Position numbers and translations under genes: made by a program. 64,000 nucleotides of DNA, taken from the NCBI GenBank assembly GCA_021014325.1, contig CM037475.1:2635001-2699000 (forward strand), given 5' to 3'. Positions 17,320 to 29,579 of this stretch are shown here, one piece after another. Under the pieces are notes generated by a model, which had not been told where the DNA came from, made no database searches, and saw nothing but the letters and a program-made list of their open reading frames with translations. The DNA comes from Plazaster borealis. Taxonomy: Eukaryota; Echinodermata; Asteroidea; Forcipulatida; Labidiasteridae. The stretch's first letter is position 1, and each line of letters opens with the position of its first letter.

Positions 17320-18600
17320 TAAAAAGTAAAAAAAAATATCTGGGAAGCTTGCTTGTTGAAGAAGGATCTCATTTTCACCAACAAAACACCAGCCAGAATT
17401 TTAAAATGGATGCTCCCTGATCTCAAAAGGAAAACTTAATAAAACACACATCTTTACATAATGTTTTACAAAAAGGAGTTCCTATAATGTTATGGTAAAA
17501 ACATGAAATTAACTCTTAATGGCCTACCTGTCAAAACTTTCCATGGCCGAAAAATTAATAATGAGCGCCCTCTGCTGGCCAGGAAGGGGTTTGCACTTAT
17601 TTTAGCTGGTACTTGGCATGATGTTACTTTTAATGGTAAAGGAACCATTTGAAACGTGAACGCGCAATCGCCCTTTTCCAACCATCTCCCATTGGCGTTT
17701 GCACGTGTAAGAGTTTTCCCTCTACTTTCTCGACTTATTTATGTGCGAAATTAAAAATGAAATCATGATTTATTTACATTTTATAAATATTAATTATATA
17801 AAGACTTGTGTAAATAAACCATTTAAGGCTGTTGTTGCCATTTTGGATGATTTTAACTGAAGAGTTATGAGTGTGTTGGACTTTATGCTGGTCGAAATTG
17901 TGAAAAGAAGGGGCGCCCTCTTCCGTTTAAAAGTAACACAGGATCAATATATTTCTATTTTAGGGCCATTTTATTAGATTTACTCACAAAAAGTTCAGTC
18001 CATTGCTTGTTTTTGATATTTATGTTATTTGATGTAGAAGGGAATATCTTGCAGGTATATAGGAGCTTCACAAACAAAATGAAATTTAATATTTTAAGAT
18101 CTCAGTATCTGTCTTTTCAATTCTGTCAATAAATTAATTAATATATCCTCGTATCAGCATTATTCGCGCACGTAATAATTGAAATTGAATTTTGACTTGA
18201 TTAACAGAATCAAGAACAACTTTTAGCTTTAATTTTAATTGTCTGATGTCAAAGCCCACCTGAGAGGAGAATTTGAAGCCCCCCAGAACATCGTCAAAGC
18301 ACAACGAAACTCGTCGTCTGCAATTGACCCTGATTTGTCAAGTTTCGTTTTCCGTCACATGAATTCGCGCACTTGGGCTGGAACGCCACTACGGAGTCCC
18401 TATTGTCCCGACCTTTCTTCTAAATGCTTTAGTCCGTGCGGCAGGGAAGCTGCCGGTTGAAATCGGCAGTGATAATTATTTACGGGAAGGGGTGGTGGGG
18501 TTGGCGAGGTGGGAAATGGACTCTGCGCTGTTATCATAAAGTTGGTAAGCCCCGCGTCCAGTTAAATGCAAACAATTGGTAACTTCTGAAAAAAGGATTA
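17320..18600. other. TEDC2/RPSA intergenic, little recognised
   Basis: No exon, tRNA or repeat could be supported here apart from AT-rich tracts. Short open frames (for example 18239-18460 plus) show no family match. The missing TEDC2 start exon and its promoter may lie here or at 15.4-17 kb. Confidence 0.4.
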
Positions 18601-18784
18601 TAAGGCGCACGTCCACTTCAACCTTCCGTAGTATTTTGTACGCCCTCTGTTGTTAAATGAAAATCACGTGGTCTTGTAATAAGTATTGAAGTATGGCAGA
18701 CGATACGCACAGAACTTTCAGTGTTTTTTTTTTTTTTTTAATCGACCATCTTATCTAGCTTTGTTTTGTATTTAGTCTAAAAAG
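18600..18784 (+). promoter_or_regulatory. Possible RPSA promoter and non-coding first exon
   Basis: A strong donor AAAAAG|GTAAGATT at 18785 and a pyrimidine run near 18727 precede the coding exons by about 1.1 kb, and the 5' UTR resumes at 19854 after TTGCAG. Ribosomal protein genes commonly have such a short leader exon. The transcription start cannot be placed from sequence alone. Confidence 0.3.
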
Positions 18785-19503
18785 GTAAGATTGTATACTA
18801 CATTTGTAGTTTATCTAAAATCTTACCGGAAAGGCTTTGATTTTCCACATCTTCGCAGGAAATTGTTTATCAGGCTTTATACTTTCATGAAATAAAAAAA
18901 ATTGAGTCACTGCGTATTGTAAACAAAATAATATGCGTCGGAAAGGTACCTGCGCGAATATTTGTGATGCGCGAAATTGGGGTACAGGAGGATATCTGAA
19001 TATGCAACATGTTAAATCTTCCCTGTGCGCCATGGTGCATTCTTTATTTCAAATGGACATAATACATGACTTGTATTTGTAACTTCATGCGCGATTCTTA
19101 CGCTGTGCATCAAGTGCAATTAATCAAATTGCAGAGTTAAAAATATACAACGCATCATCACGACACACGGTACAGATTCAACATGGTACATTGTAAAAGG
19201 TTCCATTGCTTGCAGAGACGACCCAAAAACTATTTTATAGTATCTTTATAAATGGATAGTCTTACATTTGTTTTTTTGTTCTTTCTTATTTTTTTTTCTT
19301 TTTAGGAAAATAAAGTCCGAAAATTTAAATGGTCTGAATCCTATTTTGTGAACACAAAAAGCTTCATCGACAATGTTAGCGCGGAACCAGACTAACATTT
19401 GTCACGGTGTAAAAAACAATCGTTGCTCATGTTCAGTGTGGTTCAAAGTATCGTTTGGTAAAAGAAAGTAGGTGCCGGCTAAATATCCACTGCGTTTGTT
19501 TAA

Positions 19504-19801
19504 AAGGGATTGTATACGTTTGGTAATTAGAAGCCACTGTTTGTTTCAATCCTATAAAGTTGTAGATATATACCATAAAACTAACCTGTGAAAATTTCAT
19601 TTTGAGAAACGTTACTGTCAGTAACGCTTCTCAGATTCAAATTTTGGGGGATAAAAAGTGATATCTTTTCCCATAACAGCAGTACTTCTAAGTGAAAAGT
19701 TTCTGAAAATGCATTATACTATCCAAAGCTGCTGTACTTCTTACCAAGTAACTTTTTATTGCCATTAATTTTCAGAGTCATTACCAAACGTATATAGACC
19801 C
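19504..19801. mobile_element. TTAA-type MITE, family B
   Basis: AGGGATTGTATACGTTTGGT at the left, CCAAACGTATATAGACCCT at the right, preceded by TTAA. It carries CCTGTGAAAATTTCATTTTG and the hairpin AGAAACGTTACTG/CAGTAACGCTTCT. It sits about 50 bp upstream of the RPSA coding exon 1 acceptor. Confidence 0.75.
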
Positions 19802-19888
19802 TTTAGCAACTTTAGAAACTTCACTCCTTTTTATCTGATGTTTCTTGTTGCAGGTTGATTCCCATCGCTTACCAGATTCAACAGCACA

Positions 19889-20021
19889 ATGTCGGGAGGT
19901 TTGGACATACTAGCCCTCAAGGAGGAGGACGTGACTAAGTTCTTGGCTTGTAGCACGCACATCGGCGCTAACAACTCGGACTTTCAGATGCTACAGTATG
20001 TGTACAAGGTCAAGACAGATG
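19889..20021 (+). CDS. RPSA coding exon 1
   Basis: Start codon at 19889 in CACAATGTC. Encodes residues 1-44, ending YVYKVKTD, plus one base of a glycine codon. The exon's non-coding part begins at 19854 after TTGCAG. Confidence 0.95.
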
Positions 20022-23000
20022 GTAAGACACTGAGAGAGTTCTCTCGTCTAGTCTGGTAGGGACTGAAAACCCAATCCACATAGTACCCCCAGCAGGATTC
20101 GAACTGCGGTCCAAGAGGAGGAAGGCGAGAAAAGATACCACTACGTCGACCCGACCGCCCCATTGTATAGATCTATAGCAAAAAAATTGTAAAAGGTCAA
20201 GTTGGATGGTGAGAAACTGAACGAAGTCCTCTCATCAACTCTCTTGTCGAGACTAAGGTTGTGCATTCATGGATAGTTTTAGACCTGAGTTCTGTTGAAA
20301 ATAGTCCAAGAAGAAAGAAACCGCAACTAGAATGCACAATGCACCGCTTGTTTAGCGAATCGGATTAGTGATTTACAATAAATAGACCTAGTCAAAGTTA
20401 ACACAAAGATCCTTGCAGGAGTTCGGAAACTCAAAAGACAGCTGAAATTGCTGTTTTGTCCCAGTGTCTGTAGGTTAATTGCGATATCGTAAACGTTTTT
20501 TGTTGTGATATTTCAAAACGTGCACAGGGTTCTCTCCAAGTTTTTAAAAAAATTTGGGGCATTCTGGGCAAAAATTTTGGGATGTTTGGCCAAAGCGCAC
20601 TGAGTTAAAACAAGGTCCTCGGAATGTTTTCTACTTGGTGTTTTTCTTGGTTTTCAAAGCCCTACCGTACAATTTGGAGCATTCTATATGGTTTTCTTTT
20701 CATGTTTTTTGTAAAACTACTGTAACAAAAAACAACCTTTTCTGACTTGCAGGTAGCCACATCATCAACCTGCGTAAGACCTGGGAGAAGCTAATGCTTG
20801 CTGCCCGTTGCATCGTGGCCATTGAGAACCCAGCAGATGTCTGCGTCATCTCCGCTCGCCCCTATGGACAGGTGAGGTGGCACTTTGTGGTCATGTAGGG
20901 ATGAGAAATTTCAGACTTTTATCTGAATTCAGACTTCAGTCTTCCCGGTACACGAAAAAAATGTATTTTTCTTAAAATAAAATAAGGCAGCCGGCTCTTT
21001 GATCTGAAATCTCTAGTGCTGAGGATACTGTTCCCCAAAGCTGTTTGGTTTGGAATCTATAACTCCAGGGGTTATCAAAAGGTTGAAATGCCATCACTTC
21101 AATGTACCTCCTAAGATCTGGATCCCAGTTTCAGACTTTTTTTGTCAGCAATGACTCTCACCCCTGGTCATTGCTTATACAAAGCAAATTTCACAAAAGT
21201 TGCTTAATTCATACTATTGCTTCTTAACCCTAACCCCCATTAGGGTCCCTCCACACCCTGCCAAATACAACAGAATGCGACACAGTTGAAATGAGAACCA
21301 TGCCAAATGCAACAAAATGCAACAAGGGATTTTGTTGCATTGTGCAGGCATGTTGTTTGTGTTAGGACTGAGCAAGGGGGTTTGCCCTGCTAAGTGCAAC
21401 AGTATGCACATAAGTGTAGTGGTGACTGCAACAAAATGCAAAACCAATATGAAGTCACTTGACTGCTAATTATGCAACAAATTCAGTCAAAGAATGACAT
21501 CTGAGCTGACTGCCAAATGCAACAGATTACAACAACTTTTACCATTTGGTGCATATTGTTGCTTTTAGGCATTCTCACAATGTTCCCTCTCGAAAACACT
21601 TTGATAAAATTGTATTTATTGCTGATACATTTGTTCAGTGCTTTGAGATTGTTATGGGCATTTGTAAGCGTAAGTTATTTTTAAAGGGAAGGTATACGTT
21701 TGGTAATCACTCTTAAAATTAATGGCAATAAAAACCTACTTGGTTGGAAGTACAGCAGTTTCGATAGTATAAAGCATTTTGAGAATCATTTTACTTCAAA
21801 ATAATGTGGTTATGGAAAAAGATATCAGTTTTTATTCCCCAAAATGTGAATCTGAGAAACTTTACTGTCAGATACGTATTGCAGATTGTGTATTCCAATT
21901 ACGGATTATTCTTCCTTCGTGGACATAACCGCTCTGGATTTTTCAGTGATATCTCAAAAACGCGACCTCTTTTTGAAATGAAATTTTCACAGTTTACTTT
22001 TATTGTATATCTACATTTGTATATAGGATTAAAACAATCAAACGGTTCCAAAAACCAAAGGTATACTTTTCCCTTTAATAAAGGGGGACTGTCGTCATGA
22101 TCATAACAGGCCTGTGGCTGTACAAGGAATTATGAACTCTAACCCAGTTACTGCACTGGGGTGTGCACTTGCCGTCGCATCTCAATATAGTAATGACGGC
22201 GCCCTCGTTATGTGACAGCAAGCGGACGTGCAGCAACTGAGTTACAGGTTTCTAATTCCATGTCTAGCCACGGGCCCGCGACGACAGTCCTGCTTTATAA
22301 ATAGGCCTCAAAGTAAGATGAGTTGTTTGTTCAAAGAAATTACTCAAGTTCATTTTCAGCTGATGGGCTCCAAGGTTTAAATTATTTTGTTCACCTTGAT
22401 TTATTCATTGATATTCATTGACCCCACCAGCGTGCCATCCTGAAGTTTTCCAGCCACACCGGCGCCACCCCAATTGCGGGACGCTTCACCCCCGGTACCT
22501 TCACCAATCAGATCCAGGCAGCTTTCCGCGAGCCCCGTCTGCTGGTGGTGACCGACCCCCGCACTGACCACCAGCCAGTCCTTGAAGCATCCTATGTGAA
22601 CATCCCAGTCATCGCGCTGTGCAACACCGACTCTCCACTCCGTCATATTGACATTGCTATCCCATGCAACAACAAGGTGAGCCATACTGCAAGACTCATA
22701 CTGTTAGCCAGAGGGGGGCTGGGTGTCCTTTTTGACACCCTTTTGGAAATTCGGACACCCTGTTTTGTCTGTCGCTTAACATGTAAATGTTTTGTAAGTG
22801 AACAATTTGGACACCTAGTTTTTCAATTTCCAGCAAATTTTGACACCCTTTTTACAAAATCCTGGCTAAAACTTTGACGATCAGGGAATGGCCAAATAAC
22901 ACCACTGATTGCATTTCTTCGCTCTAATGAAAAGGATCAAGTAAAGAGTTTCCTAAAAAGGGAGCTTGTAGTGTTTTCCAAAATTGGTAGGAAAGAAGCT

Positions 23001-25346
23001 TTGTGTGGCAACCCAAAATATGTCTCGGTCAAAATTATAACAATGTTAGGTTCTTATGTAGGGCTTTATCACAGCCCTAGGGGCGTATCAAAGTGCTCAG
23101 TATTTGTTTTTCTACAGGAGCTATGTTTTGAGTAGTTGGACCCATTTATGTAGCACCTTTTAATGGTTTACAAGGTGCTGCGGCGCATTCAACAGCCACT
23201 GCCAGAAACACTGGGGCAAACCCCTTCTTTTTGCGATAAGTGTAACGTGGTTCTTTTACGTGCATTACACAACAGCTTTATGTCCCATCCGAATGACAAA
23301 GCAATAAAGGTTTTAGTGTCTTGCTTAAAGACACAAGTGTCAAGACCGGGACTCGAACCCACACTCTGCCGATCACTACGACACACAACAAAAGAAATAA
23401 CAAGCACATCAATTTCTGTTCTCTCAAAACCATAAGAACCATTTCACTAAAGCAAGAAAAGTAGACCTTTTTTAATAAATAAGCAAATGTATTCTTCTAA
23501 AATATTAATATTTTTGTTTCTCTACAGTATATATAATTAATAATCTCTACATCTTTTATTATTATGTTGCTCTTAACGTCTTTTTTTCTTTGCATCGTAC
23601 AGGGTCCCCAGTCTATCGGACTGATGTGGTACCTGTTGGCCCGTGAGGTTCTGCGTCTGAGAGGTACCATCAGCCGTGACATCCCCTGGGACATCATGGT
23701 GGATCTGTACTTCTACAGGGATCCAGAGGAGGTAAGCTTCCGAATACCGCATATTTGAACTTCCGGGACCATTGTGGTCCCAACCATAATGGTGTTTTAC
23801 GTGGGCGGAGGGGGGGGATTTGTTTTGTCAAATATTTTAGTTTAACAGCTATGACTAAGAAACTTATATATGTTGTTGGGAATGTAATACTAAGTGATTA
23901 ACAATATGAAAGTAAAATCAATTTAAACAAAATAACAAAGAAAACCTGAGAATAAGACTTGACTTCCGTTTCCGGTTACTTGTAAAAAATTATCGATGCA
24001 CATATTCCGGCGTGATTGGCAAATGGAGATTCTAACAACAAGCATCCTTGTCCCAAGTTTTAACTTCATCCATGAAAACTCTGTTCCAACATTGACACAA
24101 AAAAAACATTTTGGAGAAAAGTAAAATTAATTTAGGTTCGAGTCCCGGTCTTGACACTGAACAATTATTGCTTCGTTCTTCGGATGGGATGTAAAGCCCT
24201 TGGTGCCGTGTGTTGTGTAATGCATGTAAAAGAACCCAGTTACACTAATCGCTAAGAGAAGGGGTTTGCCCCGATGTTTCTGGCAGTGGCTGCTGATTGT
24301 GCCACATAAATGGGACTCACAATTCAAAAACATAGCTCTGCTTATCCTGTTGAAAAACAAATAATGAGTGTATTGATACACCCCTAGGGGTGTGGTAAAT
24401 CGCTATATAAGACCCCAGTAATTTGAGCGCTCTCCGCTGGCAAAATGCAAGTTAAAACACCTGAGGACCAGTCAAAATTCACTCCAAGTGGTCCGGCTGG
24501 CCAGTTCAGTGTTGAAAAGCATCCCTATTTCATTTGAAAAAGCTATGGAAAAAGCTGACAAATTAGTGAAATGACAAGCTAACTGGTCCTGCTGGCTAGT
24601 CACTGAAAAAGTGAAGGGAAACCATGATTATTATTTAATTGAATGCGTCTGTACTACTTTCCTGTCAGGCCGAGAAGGAGGAGCAAGAGGCTCGTGAGAA
24701 GGCCCAGGCTAAGGAAGAACCCCAGGCACCTTACCAGGATCAGTGGGGAGCTCAGGGAGATGTTCCTGCCCTGCCCGCTACCCCTCAAGACCAGACTGGT
24801 GGTGTCAAGGTTACTGACGTGAGTCCATTCTCAGTCTCTCATTATAGTTGAGGAAACAAGAATTTTTTGTTTAATTCCGAGTAAAGACTCAAGGGTGATC
24901 AACTCTTCAACGACCATAGTTACCACAAATAGTTTTGGCATTCCACTTTGTTTTAAACAGAAATGGTCATTCCCTGAACACAGTTTTCCATGATGTGTTT
25001 CTCGGCTACATATTTATTTTGTTTTAAAGTAAGAAGTCCTCACTTTTTTCCTCGAAATCTTGAAGAAAAACAATTGTGTTTTGTAAAAGTTATCGATCTC
25101 ATCTTTCCCTCCACCACACAAGTTCTGTAGATTTAACCTGTACTCTCTTTGTTTCTATTTCAATAGTGGGCTGCGGAGTCCATGACAGTCCCAGCTGTGC
25201 CCATGCAGCAGGGATTCACCAAGAACGACGACTGGGCTGCCGCTGACCCTTCTGCCAAGGACTGGTCTGCTACCAACCCCGCCCCCGCCACTGCCGCCCC
25301 CAATGCTGGCGACTGGGGTGGTGCCGCAAACAAAGACTGGAACTAG
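19889..25346 (+). CDS. 40S ribosomal protein SA (uS2; laminin receptor homologue), complete
   Basis: Join of 19889-20021, 20753-20871, 22431-22676, 23603-23731, 24669-24818 and 25167-25346; 957 bases, 318 residues. RPSA is a component of the small ribosomal subunit needed for 18S rRNA maturation; vertebrate RPSA also has a reported laminin-binding form at the cell surface. The protein starts [20 protein letters not shown] and contains the uS2-family blocks [84 protein letters not shown] and [10 protein letters not shown]. The C-terminal ~100 residues are the metazoan acidic extension with aromatic DW motifs (TDWAAES, DDWAAAD, KDWSATN, GDWGG, KDWN). All splice sites are GT/AG. The ATG follows 35 bases of 5' UTR in the same exon. 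Confidence 0.97.
20040..20165 (-). repeat. SINE family S3 fragment in RPSA intron
   Basis: GGTAGGGACTGAAAACCCAA, ACCCCCAGCAGGATTCGAAC and a tRNA-like B box on the minus strand. Non-coding. Confidence 0.5.
20526..20745. mobile_element. Family G element, truncated
   Basis: CAGGGTTCTCTCCAAG at the left matches the family G termini at 60206 and 63238. The right part diverges after CATGTTTTTTGTAAAACTAC, and no inverted GAACCCTG end is present. It lies just upstream of RPSA exon 2. Confidence 0.6.
20753..20871 (+). CDS. RPSA coding exon 2
   Basis: CTTGCAG| acceptor and CAG|GTGAGG donor. Encodes [20 protein letters not shown] and [19 protein letters not shown]. Confidence 0.95.
21685..22074. mobile_element. 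TTAA-type MITE, family B
   Basis: AGGGAAGGTATACGTTTGGT and AGGTATACTTTTCCCT ends with TTAA on both sides (21681-21684, 22075-22078). It shares CGTGGACATAACCGCTC with the copies at 27898, 54265 and 55798. Confidence 0.78.
22079..22305. mobile_element. TTAA-type palindromic MITE, family D
   Basis: GGACTGTCGTCATGATCATA and CGCGACGACAGTCC are the inverted ends. Inner arms GGAATTATGAACTCTAACCC and CTAATTCC mirror each other. It directly follows the family B element, with no more than a few bases between. Confidence 0.6.
22431..22676 (+). CDS. RPSA coding exon 3
   Basis: CACCAG| acceptor, AAG|GTGAGC donor, phase 0 both ends. Encodes [20 protein letters not shown] through DIAIPCNNK, the core uS2 fold. 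Confidence 0.96.
23046..23385 (-). mobile_element. tRNA-related SINE, family S2, in RPSA intron 3
   Basis: Minus-strand GTGTGGGTTCGAGTCCCGGT, ACACTTGTGTCTTTAAGCAA, then the body through AAGGTGCTACATAAATGGGT. Same layout as 11916-12300. Confidence 0.6.
23603..23731 (+). CDS. RPSA coding exon 4
   Basis: GTACAG| acceptor and GAG|GTAAGC donor. Encodes [40 protein letters not shown] and PEE. With the end of exon 3 it spans the segment reported as laminin-binding in the human protein. Confidence 0.96.
24132..24410 (+). mobile_element. tRNA-related SINE, family S2, opposite orientation
   Basis: GGTTCGAGTCCCGGTCTTGA at the left, TGTTGTGTAATGCATGTAAA and GGTGTGGTAAATCGCTATAT to the right. Inverted relative to the 23046 copy in the previous intron. 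Confidence 0.6.
24669..24818 (+). CDS. RPSA coding exon 5
   Basis: CTGTCAG| acceptor and GAC|GTGAGT donor. Encodes [20 protein letters not shown], a charged helix, then a Pro/Gln/Gly linker ending GGVKVTD. Confidence 0.95.
25167..25346 (+). CDS. RPSA coding exon 6 and stop
   Basis: CAATAG| acceptor; encodes [20 protein letters not shown] followed by four further DW-containing motifs. Stop TAG at 25344-25346. Confidence 0.95.
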   Translation, partial: WAAESMTVPAVPMQQGFTKNDDWAAADPSAKDWSATNPAPATAAPNAGDWGGAANKDWN

Positions 25347-25432
25347 ACGAAGACATAAACCCTCCAATCACTGAACCCTCCCCCAAAATCATCTGGAACT
25401 TAAAACCCTGGAGACGCAGGATTTCTCTTGCA

Positions 25433-25438
25433 AATAAA
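25433..25438 (+). terminator. RPSA poly(A) signal
   Basis: AATAAA 87 bases after the stop codon, the short 3' UTR expected for a ribosomal protein gene. Confidence 0.75.
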
Positions 25439-25589
25439 ACTCGAAAGTCATCTTAAAACTTAATTTCAAAACCTGTAATGTACTTGGAAGACGGCACATA
25501 AAATAACTGTCGAGATGAAGTGGATGTCGAACCCAAGCTAAAAACACTAACGCCAAACAGTGTTTTATAAAGAGTGATCAAGCCTGATA

Positions 25590-25750
25590 CTTTATGGAGG
25601 CAAGGGAGGTTGCCCCTGGTCATTGCCCTGGTGCCCCTTGAAATGTTCCAATAGAAATAATTTACAATTTCCTCACAGAGGTGCTCTATACCAAGGAGAA
25701 AATGCTTTGGTGGCTTTTACCCTTTCAAAAACAAAGCATCAGGCCTGAAG
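25590..25750. repeat. Dispersed repeat, family J
   Basis: TGGAGGCAAGGGAGGTTGCC, GCCCTGGTGCCCCTTGAAAT and CAATTTCCTCACAGAGGTGC match 14285-14410. Confidence 0.5.
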
Positions 25751-25759
25751 ATTATTGAA

Positions 25760-27190
25760 TAACATTGTATCTCATGAGTTCAGTGATTTATCCTGGTAGT
25801 TCTTCATAAGAGGATGTTCAGATTGGAAGGAGGGTTGAAGAAGTTGGTCACGTCCTCCTGAAATGTGAAGGAACAGTTCCTGAGGTTATTGCTTCGATGA
25901 GGCAAATAAAATGAAACCAAACATATTATCTTGTGTATTTTTTGTGTCTTATTTCAAGTGTTGTCATCTCCCATACATCTTGTATTTAAGAAATAATACC
26001 GGACATAGACCAACTCTTTGTTTAATACAAAAAGAGTATAAATCTTGTACATTCCAGAGCCTTTCTGGCAGGCGAGATACTACACTGGTCATATGGGAAA
26101 TTTTTCATTTGGTGTCATAATTTCCACATAGATTCAATAGTTATAAAAAATAACAGCTGAACAAGTTTTGAGATGTGGGCCCCTTTCTTTATGTCAAAAG
26201 TTGATAAAAATCAAGACTACAATCCCCATAAAATGTAAACATTTAATGTTTTCTTCCATTGAGCTGTGTACAAATCGTGCCTGCAGGAAGTACAGACTGT
26301 GGTCTATAACGTTAACGAGTCTTTTTGTTTGTTCTTCAAAGTCCAGTATCACTGATTAACTTTTGAAATACTACAAAGCGATCCAAAAAACAACTTCCAC
26401 CAAAAAGCTCATAATAAATATTGATAGTAGTGCAATATCCCTTTACTGCTATTCAGCCAACAAGAATACAGAGCTGCCAACTCTCCCTGATTCTGCAGAA
26501 AGTTCCCTGAAAATAAACCAATCTGTCCATGTTCTGATGAACAAGTTTGACAATCTCCCTGACTGTGGAAACTTTTTCCCTATTATGTTGAATGTAATTC
26601 TAAATATCTCCCTGATTGTTGTACAAAGTCTCCCTGATTGCAAGATGCAAATGTTGGCAGCTCTGCAAGGTTGTAAACTGCATCCTAAATTACCATACCA
26701 TTCCCAGTCCTATATTAACATATCATATGATTGCTCTTAACCTACCACCGTATAATTTGTCCATTGACAATTTTACAAAAAAGAGTATCTTTATACAGAA
26801 AAAAAGCAAATGGCATGTCAGGGCCCGATCTCATAAAGATTTTAATGAGGGCGTGACCAAATAAGCCATTTGCAAGTAAGATTTGAATAATGTCTGGTAC
26901 AATGACTTGCTTAGTCACAAGTTACCGCTTGAATTTGAATTCCTCAGACTATCGAGACAGTTGCTACATCTGATGATTAGGGGCAAGCTTTTGCATAGTA
27001 ACACAATTTTGAATGAATGTGTATGGCACAATGGTACAAAGCTTTGCCAATCTGGAAATTTAATTTCGTTTATTCTGGTTGTGAAGCCAAGGACTCTCAA
27101 AAAAGCGATCTTAATCACTGTACTAGCCGAGAACCCAATGGAGAGAAGACAAGGAAGGAAGTTTCAGATGAGGGAGGAAAACCCCAGAGA
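25760..27190. other. Intergenic, no supported gene
   Basis: AT-rich. An open frame at 26363-26740 (plus) contains a loose repetition of CCCTGAxTGTxxAAA words (TCCCTGATTGTTGTACAAAG and similar) but has no family match and is not treated as a gene. Confidence 0.4.
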
Positions 27191-27199
27191 ATTATTTCA

Positions 27200-27310
27200 A
27201 CCCACGCAGTCAGGTAGGGACTGAAAACCCAATCCACATAGTGCCCCGGTGGGATTCGAACCGGGTCCTTGAGGTGGAAGGCGAGGAAAGATACCTCTAC
27301 GCCAACCTGC
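27200..27310 (-). repeat. SINE family S3
   Basis: GCAGTCAGGTAGGGACTGAA and CGGTGGGATTCGAACCGGGT (tRNA-like T-arm on the minus strand). Confidence 0.5.
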
Positions 27311-27369
27311 CACCCATGTTGCTATACAAAAGTTTGCCCCAAGCCATTTGACATAGCAACTGTCTCTTT

Positions 27370-27480
27370 AGTCTCGAGGAACTAAAATTTAACTTGGTGT
27401 TGAACAAAGAAAAATTGACTAGAGCGGAATTTGAAAGCAGTAACGTGTGACTAAAGAAGTCATTGTACAAGACATTCAAA
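27370..27480 (-). repeat. SINE family S1 fragment
   Basis: TGGTGTTGAACAAAGAAAAA and TTGACTAGAGCGGAATTTGA correspond to the tail and T-arm of the S1 repeat at 3905-4110 in inverted orientation. Confidence 0.45.
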
Positions 27481-27897
27481 TCTAACTGACAAATTGCTTA
27501 TCGACGGCTACCAACCATTGCTAAAGGCATTCTATGATTCAACACTTGTTCATGTAACAAACAAGCAGCAGCCCCAAATTTGGACACAGCCTAAGCAGAG
27601 AATATAATACGAAACTTGCTAAGCAACAGATGAGTGGAACTCAAAAAGTGCCTGCTGAAGTAGGGTACCAGCCAGAATGTCTAAAGGTTATCCTTCGTCA
27701 CATTTTGGCCGGTAACCTGTTTCTTTAAAGCAATTTTTTTCTGAGCGTAGCAAAATTGTTGTGCACACTAGCTTCATAAAATAACTGAAATCTGAATATT
27801 ATACAATGGAGTAAAGTCTCTCGGTGAAGGTTCAATGATTCTATTTCATGTATAATTGTTTTAATTGCAGCATTAATTAGAAAAAAATCTAAATTAA

Positions 27898-28265
27898 AGG
27901 CAAAGTATACCTTTGTTTTTTGGAACCGTCCGATTGTTTTAATCTTATATAAATGTAGATATGTACAATAAAACTAACCTGTGAAAATTTCATTTCAAAA
28001 GGTGGTAGCGTTTTTGAGATAATTGCCGAAAATCTGGAGCGGTTATGTCCATGCAGGAAGAATAATCCGCAATTGGAATACACAATCTGAGATGAAATGT
28101 TTCTCAGATTGAATTGTTTTTGAATCTCGTTCTCTAAAACCACATTCCTTAGAAGGGAATCGTTTCTCAAAATGTTATACATTATCAACAGCTACAGTGT
28201 TTCTTACCAAGTAAGTTTTTATGGTCATTATTTGTTTGAGTAATTACCAAAGGTATACCCTCCCT
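27898..28265. mobile_element. TTAA-type MITE, family B
   Basis: AGGCAAAGTATACCTTTG and ACCAAAGGTATACCCTCCCT with TTAA at 27894-27897 and 28266-28269. The internal GCGGTTATGTCCATGCAGGA is the reverse complement of the block in the other B copies. Confidence 0.78.
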
Positions 28266-29359
28266 TTAAGAGTAATCCATGGGTATGTTATAAATTCAAG
28301 GTGTATTTAAAGAAATAATTTGCAGGCTATAATTTAAGTGCAACAGATTAAACGCTTGCAACAGGGATCAATACAATTCATTTAAACCTAACCAAGTTTC
28401 AATATTAACAACAAATAAATGAACACAAACTAGTATAAGTAGGCATTGGAAGTAATACTTCATTTTTACAGTTTAAATTAAAATTCAAAAAGAAAAATGA
28501 CAGATTTGTCACTGAAAAGCCAATACCATACATATGTGTAAATTAAATTTACTTAAGTATAAATTACTAGCAAGGAAAGGTACTTCTCTATTGGCATTCA
28601 TTATTTGCTACTCTAAGAAAATGGCTATAAAAAAAATAAGCATTTGGAATGACAAGAATTGATAAAATGTACAAATGCATTGCACAAGTGTCTTTTCCCT
28701 TTTATTACAAGAAAAACAAATTTGCAGACAAACAAGAGAAGGGCTGGAACATAAAGCAAAGCAAAAAACTACAAATAGTTGACGAGATACAAATGAAAAC
28801 CTTGCCAAATGAAATAATTATATTAATAAAAAATAATCTCTTTTATATACCAAACATATATATCCTTTTCATTTGATTGGTGGAACACGCATCACATGTC
28901 ATCCATCATTTTGCCATGTATTACTGTCGTGATGCTCCACAATTAAATATTGGAGTTCAATATGGGTAAGTATAGGATGCTACGAAGCGTAATTCCCAAA
29001 ACAATCGTTCCCTGCCCGGTAGGCTAGATTCTGTGGCTATTTTGTGTTTATTGTGAACAAAGAAACGACAAGGATCTACGTGTGAGTTATATGGAGCAAA
29101 TACTGATAGCATTTCATTCATGCATTGTCGCAGAATACAATCTCTCTGTGAATTTTGGCTTTTCCATTTGACCCCACCTCCCCTTGTGAAATGGAACAGT
29201 CCAGATTTCACCCTGTGATTATTCTGCGACCATGAACTCATATGCATCCGATATTTGTTTGTAAAAATATTTTGGCGTAATTGTTATTTCTTTACAACAC
29301 AAACATTTAAAAGCCAAAAATTAAAAAATGGTATTTTAACTATGAGAAACGAACTATAC

Positions 29360-29425
29360 TCCCCTACTTCCTTTTTTCAAAAAGGCAGGACGCTAAACAT
29401 ATTTTTTGGGTATTTGGCCTTAACA
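29360..29425. repeat. Family H right-end fragment
   Basis: TTCCTTTTTTCAAAAAGGCA followed by GGACGCTAAACATATTTTTT and ATTTGGCCTTA matches the right terminus of 6536-6880. Confidence 0.55.
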
Positions 29426-29579
29426 TTGTGCTTTAAACACGACTACAGCTGAACATCAAAATGTTTCAAATAAAGAAATTTACATAAATAATTTTACACC
29501 AATTTGCAAAACCAAGGTTGAAAACAAAAATACTCATCCAAGTATTTGAGACAATTATCTCCCTACAGAGATGGTACGA

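Noticed and set aside
22401..22685. 94-codon minus-strand frame opposite RPSA
   Set aside because: Antisense shadow of RPSA exon 3.
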